64,000 nt of DNA, taken from Sipunculus nudus (taxonomy: Eukaryota > Annelida > Sipuncula > Golfingiida > Sipunculidae). Below, piece by piece: positions 50,849-63,567 of this stretch. The notes under the pieces are model-generated. The model saw only the letters and a program-made list of their open reading frames with translations. It searched no databases and had not been told where the DNA came from. Every line of letters starts with the position of its first letter. Positions within the stretch are counted from its first letter, which is position 1. A program made the position numbers and the translations under genes. Location of the stretch: assembly GCA_026874595.1 (NCBI GenBank), contig CM049313.1, positions 66,826,659-66,890,658 of the forward strand. Direction: 5' to 3'.

Positions 50849-52076
50849 ATGGCCATTAGTTTTCAGATGCTGATCAGATGCTGTATGTGCAACAATTGGT
50901 TTCATTATGACTGCACAAACACAATGCCTGATGAGGAAGGCCATATATGGAACTGTCCCACTTGCAGAAAAACTCCAACATTACTAGCACAGATACTTTC
51001 TGAAATCCAAGTTATTAAACAGGAAAATAAAACCATGCTTAATAAAATGCAAGAATGCCTAGAAATAAAAGCAAATAATGAAAAAGGTGAACGTGAACTG
51101 TCTACCAAGACCGCTGAATGCACTGAACTGAAAAGAAAATTGAATCAATCTCAGATGAAATCTCAAACAAAATGCAAATGTCAAAATGCAAACCAAAGTG
51201 CAGTTTGTAAGAACAGTAAATCTGCAACCATGGTTGACCCTTATCGTAGACGCTCATCTGGGACCATTGGAACCACCACTAAAACTAAGGTAACTGGCAA
51301 TGACAACCACACGGAGTTTGTGAATGATGATTGGCCATCTCTGAATGAAACTCTAGCTACAAAGAAGGTCAACCAAAACATAGAAACTGGGTTAGGAAGC
51401 CAAGTATCCGACGCAAAAAAAAACACAATGATGCAGTTAGTAATCCTTAGACTCAGTTACCATTGACTTGAATGACAAAAGCGCTAAGAATCGTGTTCTG
51501 GTTGTTGGCGATTCACTTGTCAGAAATTCTTATGCAAGTTTAGCCAAATATCTTCAGGATAAACAGATATGTGTGTTAAGCACTAGTGGGCTAACGCTTG
51601 ATGAGGCACTGTACAAGATACCTAAAGCTAGCCGAGATCTCTCTGTGAATGATACTCTAGTGATACAGGTGGGTACAAATAACGTTGAATGTGATGACTG
51701 CTCAAATTTCGTTAACAAATTCTGTAAAATGCTAGAACTAACAAGGAAAAGTAGCAAATGTCAAATTGTAACTCTTGCATTACCTAGGCGTCTAAATGAC
51801 TCAAATCTTAACATGAAAATTCTAACCCTAAACAATGAGATACAACAGAAATGTAAACTTTATGCCGATGTCATTTTCAATGACTGTTCTCCACCACTGA
51901 GAGAGCGGTATTATCGCCCAGATGGCGTCCATTTCAGCTACTATGGTGTGACAGTTATGACAGGGCAGGTTGCATCCAGCGTGAGATACCATCTAAACCA
52001 AACAAATGACGACAGCTCGAAAGTATGGGAATCATACAGAAATTTTCACAAAGATCACTCCCCAAGATCGGGATAA
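50849..52076 (+). pseudogene. LINE ORF1: PHD finger, coiled coil and SGNH esterase
   Basis: ORF1 proteins of this group bind the element RNA and carry an esterase of uncertain role. The first open piece (50849-51466) has the second half of a PHD finger, CCMCNNWFHYDCTN...WNCPTC (residues about 11-40). A Glu/Lys-rich coiled coil follows (about 46-115). The second piece (in frame from about 51444, to 52076) is an SGNH hydrolase: VVGDSLVRN (51501-51527) with the nucleophile Ser, VGTNN, and DGVHFS with the catalytic Asp-His (51921-51938). The two pieces are in different frames. An intermediate third-frame stretch (51424-51447) shows two small indels, one at a run of nine A (51415-51423). The catalytic motifs of the esterase are intact; the reading frame is not. 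Confidence 0.82.
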
Positions 52077-54988
52077 TAAATACAAATGTCAGAGAATTTT
52101 CTCCCGAATCCCATGTTGACACGATGGCTCTCACTAATATTGACAAAGTCGGTCAAATTGGTGAGAATCCAACTGATCCAATCAAACTATTAAATGTATC
52201 TAATAACAAGCAGAACTGTTTTATACACCTTAATATTAGAAGTATCTTACCAAAATTTGATGAATTTCAAGATATTGCTTTAAGGTGTAACGCAAAAGTC
52301 ATATCAGTAAATGAAACATGGTTGTGTGAAGATATAACCAATGATGAAATTAACATTCCTGGGTACCAAATCTTCAGGCGAGATCGAGATCGCCACGGAG
52401 GGGGGGTCGCCTTGTATGTTGATGATACTTTGAATCCGGTTTTATGTGATGAATTACAATCAGTCAATACTTAGCTATCTTTGTAAAGGTAAAGTATGCT
52501 GAACGCAATATTATTGTTGCTTCAATATATAGACCACCATCTTCTGATACATGCTTATTAAGTAAAATCACTGATCTTATTGAGGAATCGCTAAAATACC
52601 ATATACCAGTAGTCATTCTTGGAGATTTTAATATCGATGTAAGTAAAACAGGAACTTTGACAAGTGTCTTTAACCAGTGGCTATGCAGTTTCCAACTTAA
52701 GCAGTTAATGAAGTCTCCAACCAGAGAAACTGTAACCTCATCAACATTGATAGATTTAGTCTTCTCGAACATTCTCGAGAGACATATAACTACGGATGTG
52801 TTACCAATCTCTTTGAGTGACCACTATTTAGTTTACACAGTACTATCATTTAAAAATATTAATAGAAATGTCATAACAATAAAATCTAGAAACTTTAGCA
52901 AATTTAATCTAGAGATATACCGAAATGATATCGCCTCATCTGTTATACTACAGAATGTATTCTATGAATCTAATATCGAAGTTGCATGGAACAGCTGGAA
53001 AAATGAGTTCCTAAATATCTGTAATAAACATGCGCCCATATGGTCTCGTAGGGTAAAACACAGAGATAACCCTTGGATGACACCGCAAATCCGTAGCATG
53101 ATAAAGCTCAGAGACAGATTACACAGATGCGCTGTAAAACACAAATCTCACATTCTCTTCTTTAAGTATAGAAGAATGAGAAACATGGTAACTACGCTTA
53201 TAAGATCGACGAAAACTGCTTATTTCAGACATAACATCGATAATAACTATAATAATATCAAAGGTATGTGGAGCGCTCTTAAAAAAGTATTACCTGGTTC
53301 CTCATCAGCTAAACCTGGAGATTGCGATATATCATGTGAAGAGTTTAATGAGTATTTCAGTACCATAGGTGATATATTAGCGGTAAATTTTAAGGCATCC
53401 GAAACCCGCCCAGTTCGGTCGTTGAATATTACAGAGTCCCGTTTCAAATTTTCTATATTACTATCGCAGGATATACAGAAAGATTTACTTGCACTTCCAC
53501 CTAAACACACTCTGGATATAATCGATATGGACATCACATTACTCCAAATGGCTTCGCAGCTCATTAGTCCTATGTTATGTTATCTATTTAATCTATCACT
53601 ATATAACGCCACGTACCCGCTTGACTGGAAAACAGCTCGAATTACTCCAGTATATAAAGGAAAAGGCGATAAAGCAAATAAGAGTAATTACAGAGCCATA
53701 TCAATAATACCTCACGTTGCGAAACTATTTGAAAAAGCTGTACCAAGGCAACTAATCAGGTTTATCATAAATAACAATAATATTTCAGAAAGTCAGCACG
53801 CATATCTGCCTGGAAAATCTACTGTAACGGCTCTTAGTAAATTTTCAAATGACGTATATAAAACTATGGATCAGGGTAAAGTTACTGCTGCTTGTTTTTT
53901 CGACCTAACCAAAGGATTTGATACCATAAATCATAAAAGATTATTGGAAAAGTTGTTCGTTTTTGGTTTTGATAAGAAAACAGTTGCCTGGTTTCAATCT
54001 TACCTCCATGATCGCCTACAGATCGTAAAATACAATAACAATCTATCCAATGCTGCTGTTGTTAATGTAGGTGTTCCTCAGGGTACGGTTCTCGGCCCAA
54101 TTCTATTTTTGATATATATAAATGATCTTCCAAATGTGCTAAATACTGATGGTATTGTAATGTACGCTAATGATGTCACTGTATATTGCCATGGTAAAAA
54201 TGTTGTAGAAGCTGAGATTAAATTACAGCGAGTAGTAAATCAAGTGACCACCTGGTACGACGAAAACCTGCTTACTCTGAATTATAATAAATCTAATGTT
54301 ATGCTACTTGGAAATCTTCATAGAATTGCTGATCACAAACTCAAGATATCAATATTAGATACAACATTACTTTGTTCTAATAAGATTAATCTACTTGGCG
54401 TTATAATAGATGCTAATTTATCCTGGAAACCACATGTTCACTCTCTATCCAAAAAACTATCTCAAAAGATAGGAGTTCTTTACCGAATATCAAGCTATCT
54501 GTCTATGCAATCTCTTACTAAGGTTTATGCAACTATAATTCAGCCTCATATTGACTATGCCCTAAGCATTTGGGGTTGTTCATTATTGTCTACCAATGAT
54601 ACGGTACAGAAAAAACAAAACAGAGCTGCCCGCATTATATCCAAAAACTATGACAGAAATGTTGATTCTATAACCATAGTAAATGAACTGGGTTGGTTGA
54701 ATATACGTCAACGCTATATGTATTCTGTTGCAGTACTGATGTATAAATGTGTTTGTTCAATAGCTCCTGGTTTACAAGAGAATAATTTTCACTTTGTCAA
54801 TGAAGCTCACAATCATCAAACCCAAGCTCGTTCCTAAACCTAGAACAAACTATCTGAAAAAATCTTTACTATATATGGGGCCAAAAATATGGAATAGTTT
54901 ATCAAATGAATCTGAGTCAGCCATAACTTGTGCATCTTTTAAGAGACGACTCAAATTGGAAATTTTAGCAACTGTATGTTCTATATAA
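52025..54988 (+). pseudogene. LINE ORF2: AP-like endonuclease and reverse transcriptase
   Basis: ORF2 nicks target DNA and primes reverse transcription there. The endonuclease spans about 52215-52830: LNIRSILPKFDEF, NETWL, GGGVALYVDD, ASIYRPPSS, VVILGDFNID, LIDLVFSN and LSDHYLV, so the usual catalytic set is present. The reverse transcriptase spans about 53610-54420. It has WKTARITPVYKG, FFDLTKGFDTINH (motif A), VPQGTVLGPILFLIYINDLP (motif B) and MYANDVTVY (motif C, 54160-54186). A C-terminal region follows with YALSIWG and GPKIWNSLS. Frames change near 52470 and again near 54825; the end is at 54988. YAND replaces YADD by a G-to-A-type change at 54169, hitting a metal-binding Asp. It overlaps ORF1 by about 50 bp. 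Not functional as it stands. Confidence 0.88.
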
Positions 54989-55369
54989 CACATGTTATAT
55001 TTGCATAAATTTGCGTTTTATACATGTAGCACTCATTCTTCTATCATTTCATAGATCATACAATAACTGTAAATTAATTTCATACGTATTTAACTGAATC
55101 TAACAATGATCAGGTCCATAAATGCTAGAGATTATTGTAATATTATTGGTTCGTATGCCTCGCATATTTGCATGTATATATATACTGATCTAATGTGATA
55201 TTTTAGTTTACTCTTTCTGTCTATAGATGTATATATTGATATACTTTCTTAACTCTCTTAATATGCTTTTATGATTTGAGTCCATATGTTCATGTTTATA
55301 TTTATAGTCATGGTATTATTTTATGCATTGTATTGATAGTTTAGTCATTGTATGTTTTATATGTACTGA

Positions 55370-55422
55370 TACAGGGCACCAAGTAAGACCAGTTTAATTT
55401 AAACTGATTGGTTTTCCCTGTA
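55370..55422 (+). other. Conserved-looking 3' stem-loop of the LINE
   Basis: TACAGGG pairs with CCCTGTA, and an inner ACCAGTTTA pairs with TAAACTGATTGGT, with one small bulge. It lies 14 bp before the TAAA tail, where LINE reverse transcriptases of this type recognise their RNA. Confidence 0.6.
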
Positions 55423-55435
55423 TTAACATAATGTA

Positions 55436-55458
55436 AATAAATAAATAAATAAATAAAT
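55436..55458 (+). repeat. (TAAA)n 3' end of the LINE
   Basis: Five to six tandem TAAA units. CR1/L2-type LINEs commonly end in short tandem units instead of poly(A). Confidence 0.85.
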
Positions 55459-55459
55459 G

Positions 55460-57497
55460 ACAGTATACGGACACCGGGCTAGGCACATGTTTAGGCTGAG
55501 TTAGCTTACATTTTTAGAATAACTATTTACATAAAAGAAGTCATCAAGTGTATGCAGAAACGTAATCATAAATCGTGTGCCAATTAATCGAATATATCAA
55601 AGATTTGTCGTTTTCTTTTATAATCGAAAAAATCGATTGCATTTTTGCATAATGGATCACAAACGATTATGTTTGCAAATCCAAAGAAATCATACTATCC
55701 TGATAAAATATTCTTATAGTATTCTTATTCTGTCAGAGATACGTATAACAAAAACGTTGCACAAAACAGCGAACAGCATAAAAGCTTACATTGTGCAACT
55801 AATAAGTGATTTCCTTGAACTATCAGCCTGAGGTAAAATTTAGGCTGAATTTACTCCCTCAATCGTTTAACACTATACCGCATATTTCATGGTAATATAG
55901 ATGGTACATTAAATAATGCATAAATAATCGATCACAAGTCGTTCTTTATCTTTCGACCATCGATTATGATTTTACAACAAATTCCTACCTCTAGTCATTA
56001 TTAGTAAACGGGTCTTTCAGTCAGAGAAAACTGCCACTCAAGCATGAAAAGTTTCTAGATATTGCATTACTACACAAACCTTCTGGTGTTTGTAGAAAAA
56101 TAACAAATATTTTGATTTCAAGGCAAATAAATTCATAGTGACATGAGGTGACACCTGTTTGAAATCTTCTCTTGTTTGCCGGAAATATTTTAACCGCTAC
56201 GCGATTCATTCGGCACGATATCGCATATAGTTACTGCAACAGAGGTTTTATCAGAGGAGGGCTGAAACTTGCTAATCAATAACATTCCCATTACTAATTT
56301 CATGGACCTGCATACGTGACCTCTGCCTGTCACATATTAACTGGTGAAAATCGATGTCACCGAAAGCTTAACACAATTTCCCCGACCCGAGAATAAGTTT
56401 CTTTGTTAAAGTACTTCAAATGGTGTTCCGTGTATTAGTTATAAGCAGGGGTCCTTTACACAACGGCGTCTTAACGATGGGAGCCACGTGATCGGCGTGG
56501 GGTATAAATGAAAGATGACTCAACAAGCATAGGAGGAAAGCAATAAGAAACGCTAGGAGCAGCAAGCACGAGACATCAGTCATTCCTAGGTACTATGTAC
56601 CACTTGGGAGGCTGGCATGGCCTTAGGCAAAATGGATCGCTTTCGACCTATCCAATTAGGGAATGCTTGGCGGGAATACCGAGTCCCGTTAACCACGGTT
56701 TTTTGGATTTGATGGCACTTTTATAAGTTAATGCTGCCCAGTTAAACGACGTGTTCCAGCTTTGGGTAACAAAGGTCTCCTCAAGTATCCCATTGGCGTG
56801 CCTGCTGTAATTTACACATTCACTGATTGAGGCTGAAACTAGACCGCGGTGCAACTTCCTTTTCTGTGAGGAGAATAATGTTTGTAACCAAATACCACCT
56901 GTGTTCCTTCTTCCGAATTTCAATACATTTCTATCAGGAATCCCTCATGACTCCTTTTATTATTTATTTCTTGCGTAAATTAGTTTTTTCTGTCCAGGGG
57001 TTTCCTTTTAACGTCGCTGCTGTGAAACCCTGGCTTTAATTTATTTTGTACAATTAATAATATTTTATAAAGCAAACACTTATTGCTATATTAAATGTTA
57101 ACGCTGACTAACGGCATTTAATAATATGAAAACATTGGAACCGCTGAAACACTGATATCTGCTGAGGACATGCCAAGCAACTGCATATATATTGTTTGCA
57201 AGTGACATTCAAATAGGTCTTTTTTTCAATTCAGTCCCACATACGTCAATATTCCAGGAGGGTATGCCTTCATCTTCGTTCATGTGTGTGTTTTTGTGTT
57301 TGTCCACAATATAATAAATGCAATTTTTTAAACAGAATCTCGTGAAACTTTCAGGACAGTTAGGTAAGAGGCTGATGATAAATCGGTTAGATTTTGGTGT
57401 GGCTCCTGCTCATGACCTTGATTCAGGAGCGTCACCAAAGTATGTAAACAAATCAATATCCATTTAAGTGACAGTTTATAAAGCATGCATGTATACC

Positions 57498-57544
<47 letters not shown>

Positions 57545-58351
57545 TATGTATACCAAGTACTAATTTTCAGCTATTCCTGTGAATTTATATGCGGCGCAAA
57601 AATATCTTGAAATTAGACTTCTTAGGAAATTCCTTGACTTGGGCCAGATTTTAATATTTATTCTGGGCGAAAGATGAAATCCTTTGTGGAAAATTAGGAA
57701 TTTTAATGACACATGTATCCCGCGAAAACATCCGTACCGGAGCCCCTGGGGGGGAAAACGTCAAAATAATGACAGCAAATATGCTTCTCCCGACCTTGCA
57801 TTCGGTATGTAGATTGTATGGGTTAAATTTCAGAGTCTAGATTAGGTACAGGCAAGAGTTTGGGCAAATCCATTGAATAGAAGGTCTTATATGCAACGCT
57901 TTAAGAAGAAGGACAGATGGCTATTTTGGTGTCGTCTAGAAATTATAAAAAGGACACTCTAATGTTATCACAGGCGTAGAAAAAGAGAGGGATTTTCCAA
58001 ATAAAATTATAAAACAAATTTGCCATAAAATTATCAATATGCGTATAGTTATATATTATATAATCTTATGAAATTCCAATTCTACAAAAGTGCTGCCGTG
58101 TTTCCGCTTTCCATAAATATCGCGAGGAAACCATGTTAGGTCTTATAAATGTTCTGAGAAGTTTTAATGGTTTTTTTTCTTGTTCTGAATAATTTTACTT
58201 CAATCAAGTTAAACGCATTATAATATTGGTATTCTTATTACTATAAATCATCCCATTTTGAATAATTAAAATGGTAAAACAGCTTCGAGGAAATGATTTA
58301 AAGAAACAAACACAGTCGTTACGAAATACCAAAACATCGAAAACACCAGAT
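55460..58351. other. No gene recognised; repeat end at 55.57 kb and a TA tract
   Basis: 55577-55660 resembles the repeat at 31.6 kb (GTGTGCCAATTAATCGAATA), and ATCGATTATG words recur near 55961-55972. At 56507-56517 GTGGGGTATAAATG follows a CACGTG at 56486-56491, a weak promoter-like arrangement with no gene attached. The open frame 56648-56923 (minus) has no domain. Confidence 0.4.
57504..57541. repeat. TA microsatellite
   Basis: Uninterrupted TA of about 38 bp. Confidence 0.95.
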
Positions 58352-58575
58352 ACAGCAGAAATTTACGATCGGCCCACGCCGAGGCTGAGCGTTCTGCAGG
58401 CTTAATTGGAATGCCGTGCCCCAAGCCGGTGTTTCACTCACAAACGAGTGCGTGTTTCGGGGGTTTCTTGGTGGTTTGACCCAGTAATGGGGGCGATTAC
58501 ACACCCAGGGCCGACAGTTGCGGTGCTCACGGGGCCTGGTTAACACCAGGATAAGTACTGCCCTGTTACGAGCTA
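58352..58575 (+). repeat. tRNA-derived SINE (family A), lacking the tRNA head
   Basis: Plus orientation. It matches the body of the 34.2-kb copy: GATCGGCCCACGCC, GTTCTGCAGGCTTAAT, CACTCACAAACGAGTGCG, TTTCGGGGGT and the terminal TACTGCCCTGT. The tRNA-like 5' part is missing, so this is a 5'-truncated insertion or a remnant. Confidence 0.7.
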
Positions 58576-60319
58576 TACTGGCGTATAGTTTTTAATGAAA
58601 GGCGCTGAAATAAAGCCTTCCGGAAATAATGGCCCTTTCCTCGGTATCTATGCGACAATATGGAAGAAAACACGCCTAAAGACACACGTCCCATTGTTCC
58701 CGACATTTCAAGAACAAAAACCAAGAATGGCATGACGATTAAGTGGGAAAATAATTAAAATTAACATATTGATACTTTTATATTTTTGCAATAATATATA
58801 AAAAATACCTTTCCCATAGCTAAGAACTTGTTAAACATATATTGTAACCGTCTGCTATGTTTGTTATGTGGTAAACGCCATCTCTTATCTCTGTGGTGTT
58901 GCTGATAATAATAGAAACAAGATACAACTGTGGAAAATCCTCGTTGTTATAAGGTAAAAAAGTTGCATGGAAAATTATAAAAGAAAAAGAAATACGTTTT
59001 TGAAAAAAATGATATAGGCATATATCGGGTCTAAGAATCAGAGTGAGATTTTTTATGATACACAACACGAGTACGACATCATAATTGCTTGAGTAATGAA
59101 AATATAATAGATTTAACGACTGCATATAATAGCCATCGACTGTGAAAATAACTTGAAGAAAGTATATGATTATAGGAAAGTGAAAGTTGAAGAAAAGATA
59201 CTTTGTATAAACTGAAGCTCAGATGACATAACAGAAAATGATTCAAATTATAAGTTGAGGGTAATATTCATTCTCATGGAGGGCATTTCCTAATGTGATT
59301 ATATTGGCATATGGAGTTTATTTAGGCCTGTGAGTAAAGTTCTATTGGAAGTATATTTACATTGTGTTCACGTGTCATTAACGTTTAGGTATGCAAATTG
59401 ACAAATAAACACATTTAATGAGTTAAACAAGGGCCCAATGACCTAAAGCTCCCGTGTGAATATTACCTCTTTAAAGAAATTGTGTCTATAGAAACAAGAA
59501 TTGTTCTTTTGCATTTTGGACGGACGTTTGCGAATAGGCGGTTCCTGAATTGGACAAACCGAACAATCACGTATCAGATAGGTCTTTTTGTATAAAAGAC
59601 TATTAGTTTTGTACTGAATGGACATGGTTTCAAATCTAGGGCAATCAATTCCATCAAAATGTCTGTGGAAGCTTTCATAAAAAAAGTGTGTAGACAGTTT
59701 TCTTCATATCTGCATGATGAAAGGCATACATGCTATGATAAAGCCTACCCTTTATTTTTTATTACATTTTTAACCAAGATGATATATATATAACATATCA
59801 CATTGCTAAAGAAGTACACTTTTGTAAGAGGCCCTAAGAACAAACAAATCCACATAATACACGTTAACAAAAATTTAGGAGACGCCACCAGTGGCTGGGC
59901 ACACATGGTCCAACATAAACATTAAAACATGCATCCATGGAGCAATTGTTAAGAAAAGATATTAAATGATAGACAGCGGACCGAAGGATGGACCCCGATA
60001 TCACTGTGTAGCTTGCAGGTCAATTGAACATCACTGTGTCTTCAACATTATGAAGTATTTGATTAAACATGGATGACCAGATAAAGGAAGGTTGTACCCA
60101 AGTGGACAATGAGTGGACAACTTCGGAGATGAAGGCACCTGGTTCATTCCCCACCAGTGCCACAGAGACCAAGTTACCAGAGTTTGTCTTTCCTCTCAGA
60201 TCTGTATCCCGGAGTCTGTTTTAAGATAGTTTTCTGTTGTTCTTTTATATTACCTAAACTGTTGTTCAGGGAACACCTGATATTTATATATTGTAAGGAT
60301 GTTCCTTACAATGTAGTGT
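58576..60319. other. No gene recognised
   Basis: AT-rich DNA; the open frames 58820-59125 (minus), 59443-59625 (minus) and 60157-60405 (plus, running into the LTR) show no domain. Confidence 0.45.
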
Positions 60320-61583
60320 TGTTACGGAACCTAATAACAACAGATCACGCAGTCGAATCGAGCATAAATTTTGTTACGGAAATAAATAAGAATCATATTC
60401 TGTAACTCTAGGCAGCGTGAAATGTATTGGGGAATGAATAAAAAAGTCAGTGGGTTTTTTTTGTTAACAAATAATTATAAATTATTCTTAAAACAACCTT
60501 AACATTACAATACACTAAATCAATACAATTTCAAAGTATAACAATTATACAACAGCAAATCAATACAACTACACAGTACAACAAATAAAGTGTACAGTAT
60601 CAGATCGAGTGTCCAGATCTTAGGCTTTTCTGGATACCACCACTGTCACAGCTTAACAAGTCCTTTAAAACATTTAATCCAGATGAACAGTTCCCATAAA
60701 TCTTCTCAGAAAATAATATTCCAATGATATCCTGAAAACAATATGTTGTAATCCAAAAGTGAAGTTCTAATAGTAATTCCAAAGGCAAACTGAAGACTAT
60801 ATAAAATCCGTTACAAATTTCGAAGAAGATCTATAACTGCTGCAATTATCGGAAAGGTCCACAAAATGACTCACACTCTTCTGTGTCCGCTGGGATAATT
60901 CTCCCTCCTCTTCGATGTAAACTCAGCCCCCTGTTTATATTTTTTATCAAAAAATTCTAGAAATGGTAAACTTCATAGAACAATTGTTACGGAACCTAAT
61001 ATAAACAGATCACTTATGCGTAATGAACACAAATTTTGTAATGGAGATAAAAAAAATTCAGATCCTGCAACACTAGGCAGCGTGAAATGTCAAGGGTAAT
61101 GAATAAAGAAGTCAGTAGTTTTTTGTTAACAAATAACTATTATTTATTCTTAAAACAACCCTAACATAACAATACACCAAATCAATACAATAATACAGTA
61201 AAACAGCGGTATAACAACAAATCAATACATTCACACAGTAAAATGAACATACCAGGGTCCACACGTGACTCAGCCAGGCTAGAAAGCCGAAAGCTAGCAT
61301 GACAACAAGAGTTCAACCAGTACGGATTAAACAAAAAAGGCAATACGCGGCCAGACACGGGCGCTACAACACGAGTTACGTCCGTGTCACACAATAAAAA
61401 GAGCACCTGTAACACAATACACACGTTACAGGAATACACTTGAAACATCTAGAACAAAGAACGCTGTGTTTCTACACGTCAGACCCTAGACGCAGGCCGA
61501 GGCCAACTCGCACGCCTCCCATGGCAACAAACTATGCTTGCGCTACACAGACACTGCGCACAATAAAAGAGACCCCTGTAACA
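60320..61583 (-). mobile_element. Solo LTR (copy 2), interrupted by copy 3
   Basis: The outer LTR runs from TGTTACGGAACC at 60320 to the terminal CTGTAACA at 61583. It matches copy 1 (38.3-39.0 kb) on both sides of the insertion: TAGGCAGCGTGAAATGT and CTTCTGTGTCCGCTGG to the left, CACGTTACAGGAAT...TCTAGAA to the right. Without the insert it would be about 830 bp. No coding sequence lies beside it. No clear outer target-site duplication. Confidence 0.65.
60985..61414 (-). mobile_element. Solo LTR (copy 3), short form, inserted in copy 2
   Basis: TGTTACGGAACCTAATATAA at the left and CACCTGTAACA at the right bound 430 bp. CAAT lies on both sides (60981-60984 and 61415-61418), a 4-bp target-site duplication. 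It lacks the middle of the longer copies, which has the TATA region in copy 1, and is closest in sequence to copy 1 elsewhere. Confidence 0.72.
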
Positions 61584-63567
61584 TATTAAATAAATGGATT
61601 TATATATTTACCTATAAATCGATATTTCGGTAGAAGCCGCCTATTTGAATGTATTGGTTTTGCCACTCGCCAGGTGAACCCGGTTACTAAAGCGTGACAG
61701 TGTTTATACATTTAAAAAAAAATTGTACACATGATCACATGACTGACATGAAGATTCTGGCGGAGGCTCTGGCTAAAGATCCTTGTTTTTTAATATAATT
61801 CCTATCAGTTCAAAGATGTACTGGTAATATATTTTCAACCTCCCGGGGAATTGCAGATCATAGAAAAATATGTGTGCAACCTCCCCTCCCCCCCCCCCCC
61901 CCACACGTACAAGTGTTTTAGTTGTAGGACTTCTTTGTTTCAAACAACCTTTAAATTTGCCGAACTGTTACGACCATGGTTGACCCAACTGAAAAGACTT
62001 CGCATTGAAAGTTGGGTAATACGGTTTTGTTGAGCGTTTGAATTAAAAACCACTACTTCCTTTTGAGTACATTTACTTTTGTGGTGTAACAATTCATATG
62101 ATGGGGGTCAATGTGAATTATAGTGGACCCTGGATACCGCGTATTGCATGAAAACTCCGGGCTCGGGCAGAGCATGCTTTCTGATCATGATCTTAACGGG
62201 CCAGTGAGCTCGAAATAGAGGAAAATCCTCGGGGCGCCACTTGAAATAGCGTGATATGCTTGGAGCACCTTAATGCACAATGGAAATAGGGGCACATGTG
62301 GGGATTAGATTAAAATTTGTAATAGTGCAGCTAAATAGAAAATAACCCCGCAAAAGAAAACAAAGTTATCTTAGAAGAGCGCATGTACGATACGTGTGCA
62401 GATTTTGGAGTGTCAAATCAGCGCGGAAGCGGGTAAAATATTGTGTGAAAACAACCAACAGCTTAGTTCTACAGATATGATACCATCCTGCCCACACTGC
62501 AAGAATAAAAAAATTACCGTAAGCTCGGAAACAGGAGAATTACCATACGAAGCTGAGCCGACATCCGCTGTAAAAGTTTAAAATAACCTGACTGTCATGT
62601 GCAGCTGCGTGCGCAAGGACACTTACTATTCCACGATGTCATAAAGCCATTGTTCCTTCACTGAAAGAACACTTCAGCACTGCGAGAAAAAACTTAACGC
62701 TAAGTGTTGTCGCGCATACAAGATACCAAGATGTCTGAGCCGTCTCCTTGCTCCATGCATCAAGTGTCCAATTTCAAATGTCATTTTAAAAAATACATAA
62801 TAGCCAGCTCTCAGAAATCGGTGGTCACAATTTATTATGTGTTTGTACTCTTTTAACGATTTGAAAATATACGCACATGAGCATCTCATGGTATGACAAG
62901 ACCTATAACTAGTAGCTTGTGGTGAAACTCAGGGAAGGGGAGGGGGCGCCATTTTTTTATCGGGGAATAAGTATAATGAAGTGACATGAGAAATTCCTGA
63001 AAAAGTACAAATTTGGCCTTTTTTTCAAGATTGGTAAGAAAATTTATATGTTTGGTGTTTTTTGGTTATATGTCTCATTTCAAGAATTATAAACTGCATG
63101 TGCAGTGGAACCGACCTAATGATTTACGAATGATCTCTATAAAGGCAAGCTACGAGAGAAGAATTACAGATCTGTTTTTATTCTTTATCGGATAAGCGGT
63201 CTTGCAGTGTAAGATTTCCTGTGAGAATCAGGCCAGTCATGCAAAGGCATGCATTTCATATAAGGACCGTCTACGTTTACATAAAACCAGGGGGCAAGAA
63301 CCAGGGTAAAAAAACTGTCAGATACCAATTGCCCCTGGTGGTGAGGGGAGGCGTGTGCGTCTTACACATTGTGTGGAAAATATACAAATCTGTTGTTCTT
63401 TCCTTGTAATGTACAAAGAATATCCATTCTTGAACTCTTGGATTCTTCAAAATTTCATAATATTTGAGCAGCCTGAAACATACTGAGATGTACTTTTTCC
63501 ATGGTCCCCCATACTCTTACAACAGTCTCGTTAAATACAAATACACACAATCGTGAATAATATTTGA
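61584..63567. other. No gene recognised; C tract
   Basis: It contains a run of about 18 C, with one T early, at 61884-61902. Open frames at 61851-62033, 62396-62581, 62674-62889 and 63013-63195 show no recognisable domain. Confidence 0.45.

Larger units (their letters stand above)
50849..55459 (+). mobile_element. CR1/L2-like LINE, nearly complete, 5'-truncated within ORF1
   Basis: A non-LTR retrotransposon of about 4.6 kb. Order: ORF1 (partial PHD finger, coiled coil, SGNH esterase), ORF2 (endonuclease, reverse transcriptase), a 3' untranslated region of about 450 bp with a strong stem-loop, and a (TAAA)n end at 55436-55458. PHD plus esterase in ORF1 is typical of CR1/L2-group LINEs. The left end falls inside the PHD finger, whose first zinc-binding half is absent, so the copy is 5'-truncated. 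The first ATG at 50849 is therefore probably host or accidental sequence. No target-site duplication was identified. Confidence 0.9.

Noticed and set aside
56486-56520. Promoter with CACGTG and TATAAA
   Set aside because: Both words occur readily in AT-rich DNA, and no coding exon lies downstream on that strand.
60320-61583. Tc1-like or other TIR transposon instead of an LTR
   Set aside because: The inverted part is only TGTTAC/GTAACA, ends are TG...CA, the inner copy has a 4-bp duplication, and TATA and AATAAA lie in LTR order on one strand in copy 1. LTR is the better reading, though not proven.
38268-61583. The LTRs at 38-39 kb and 60-61 kb as the two ends of one 22-kb retrotransposon
   Set aside because: The DNA between has no gag, protease, integrase or RNase H and contains unrelated LINEs; solo LTRs are simpler.
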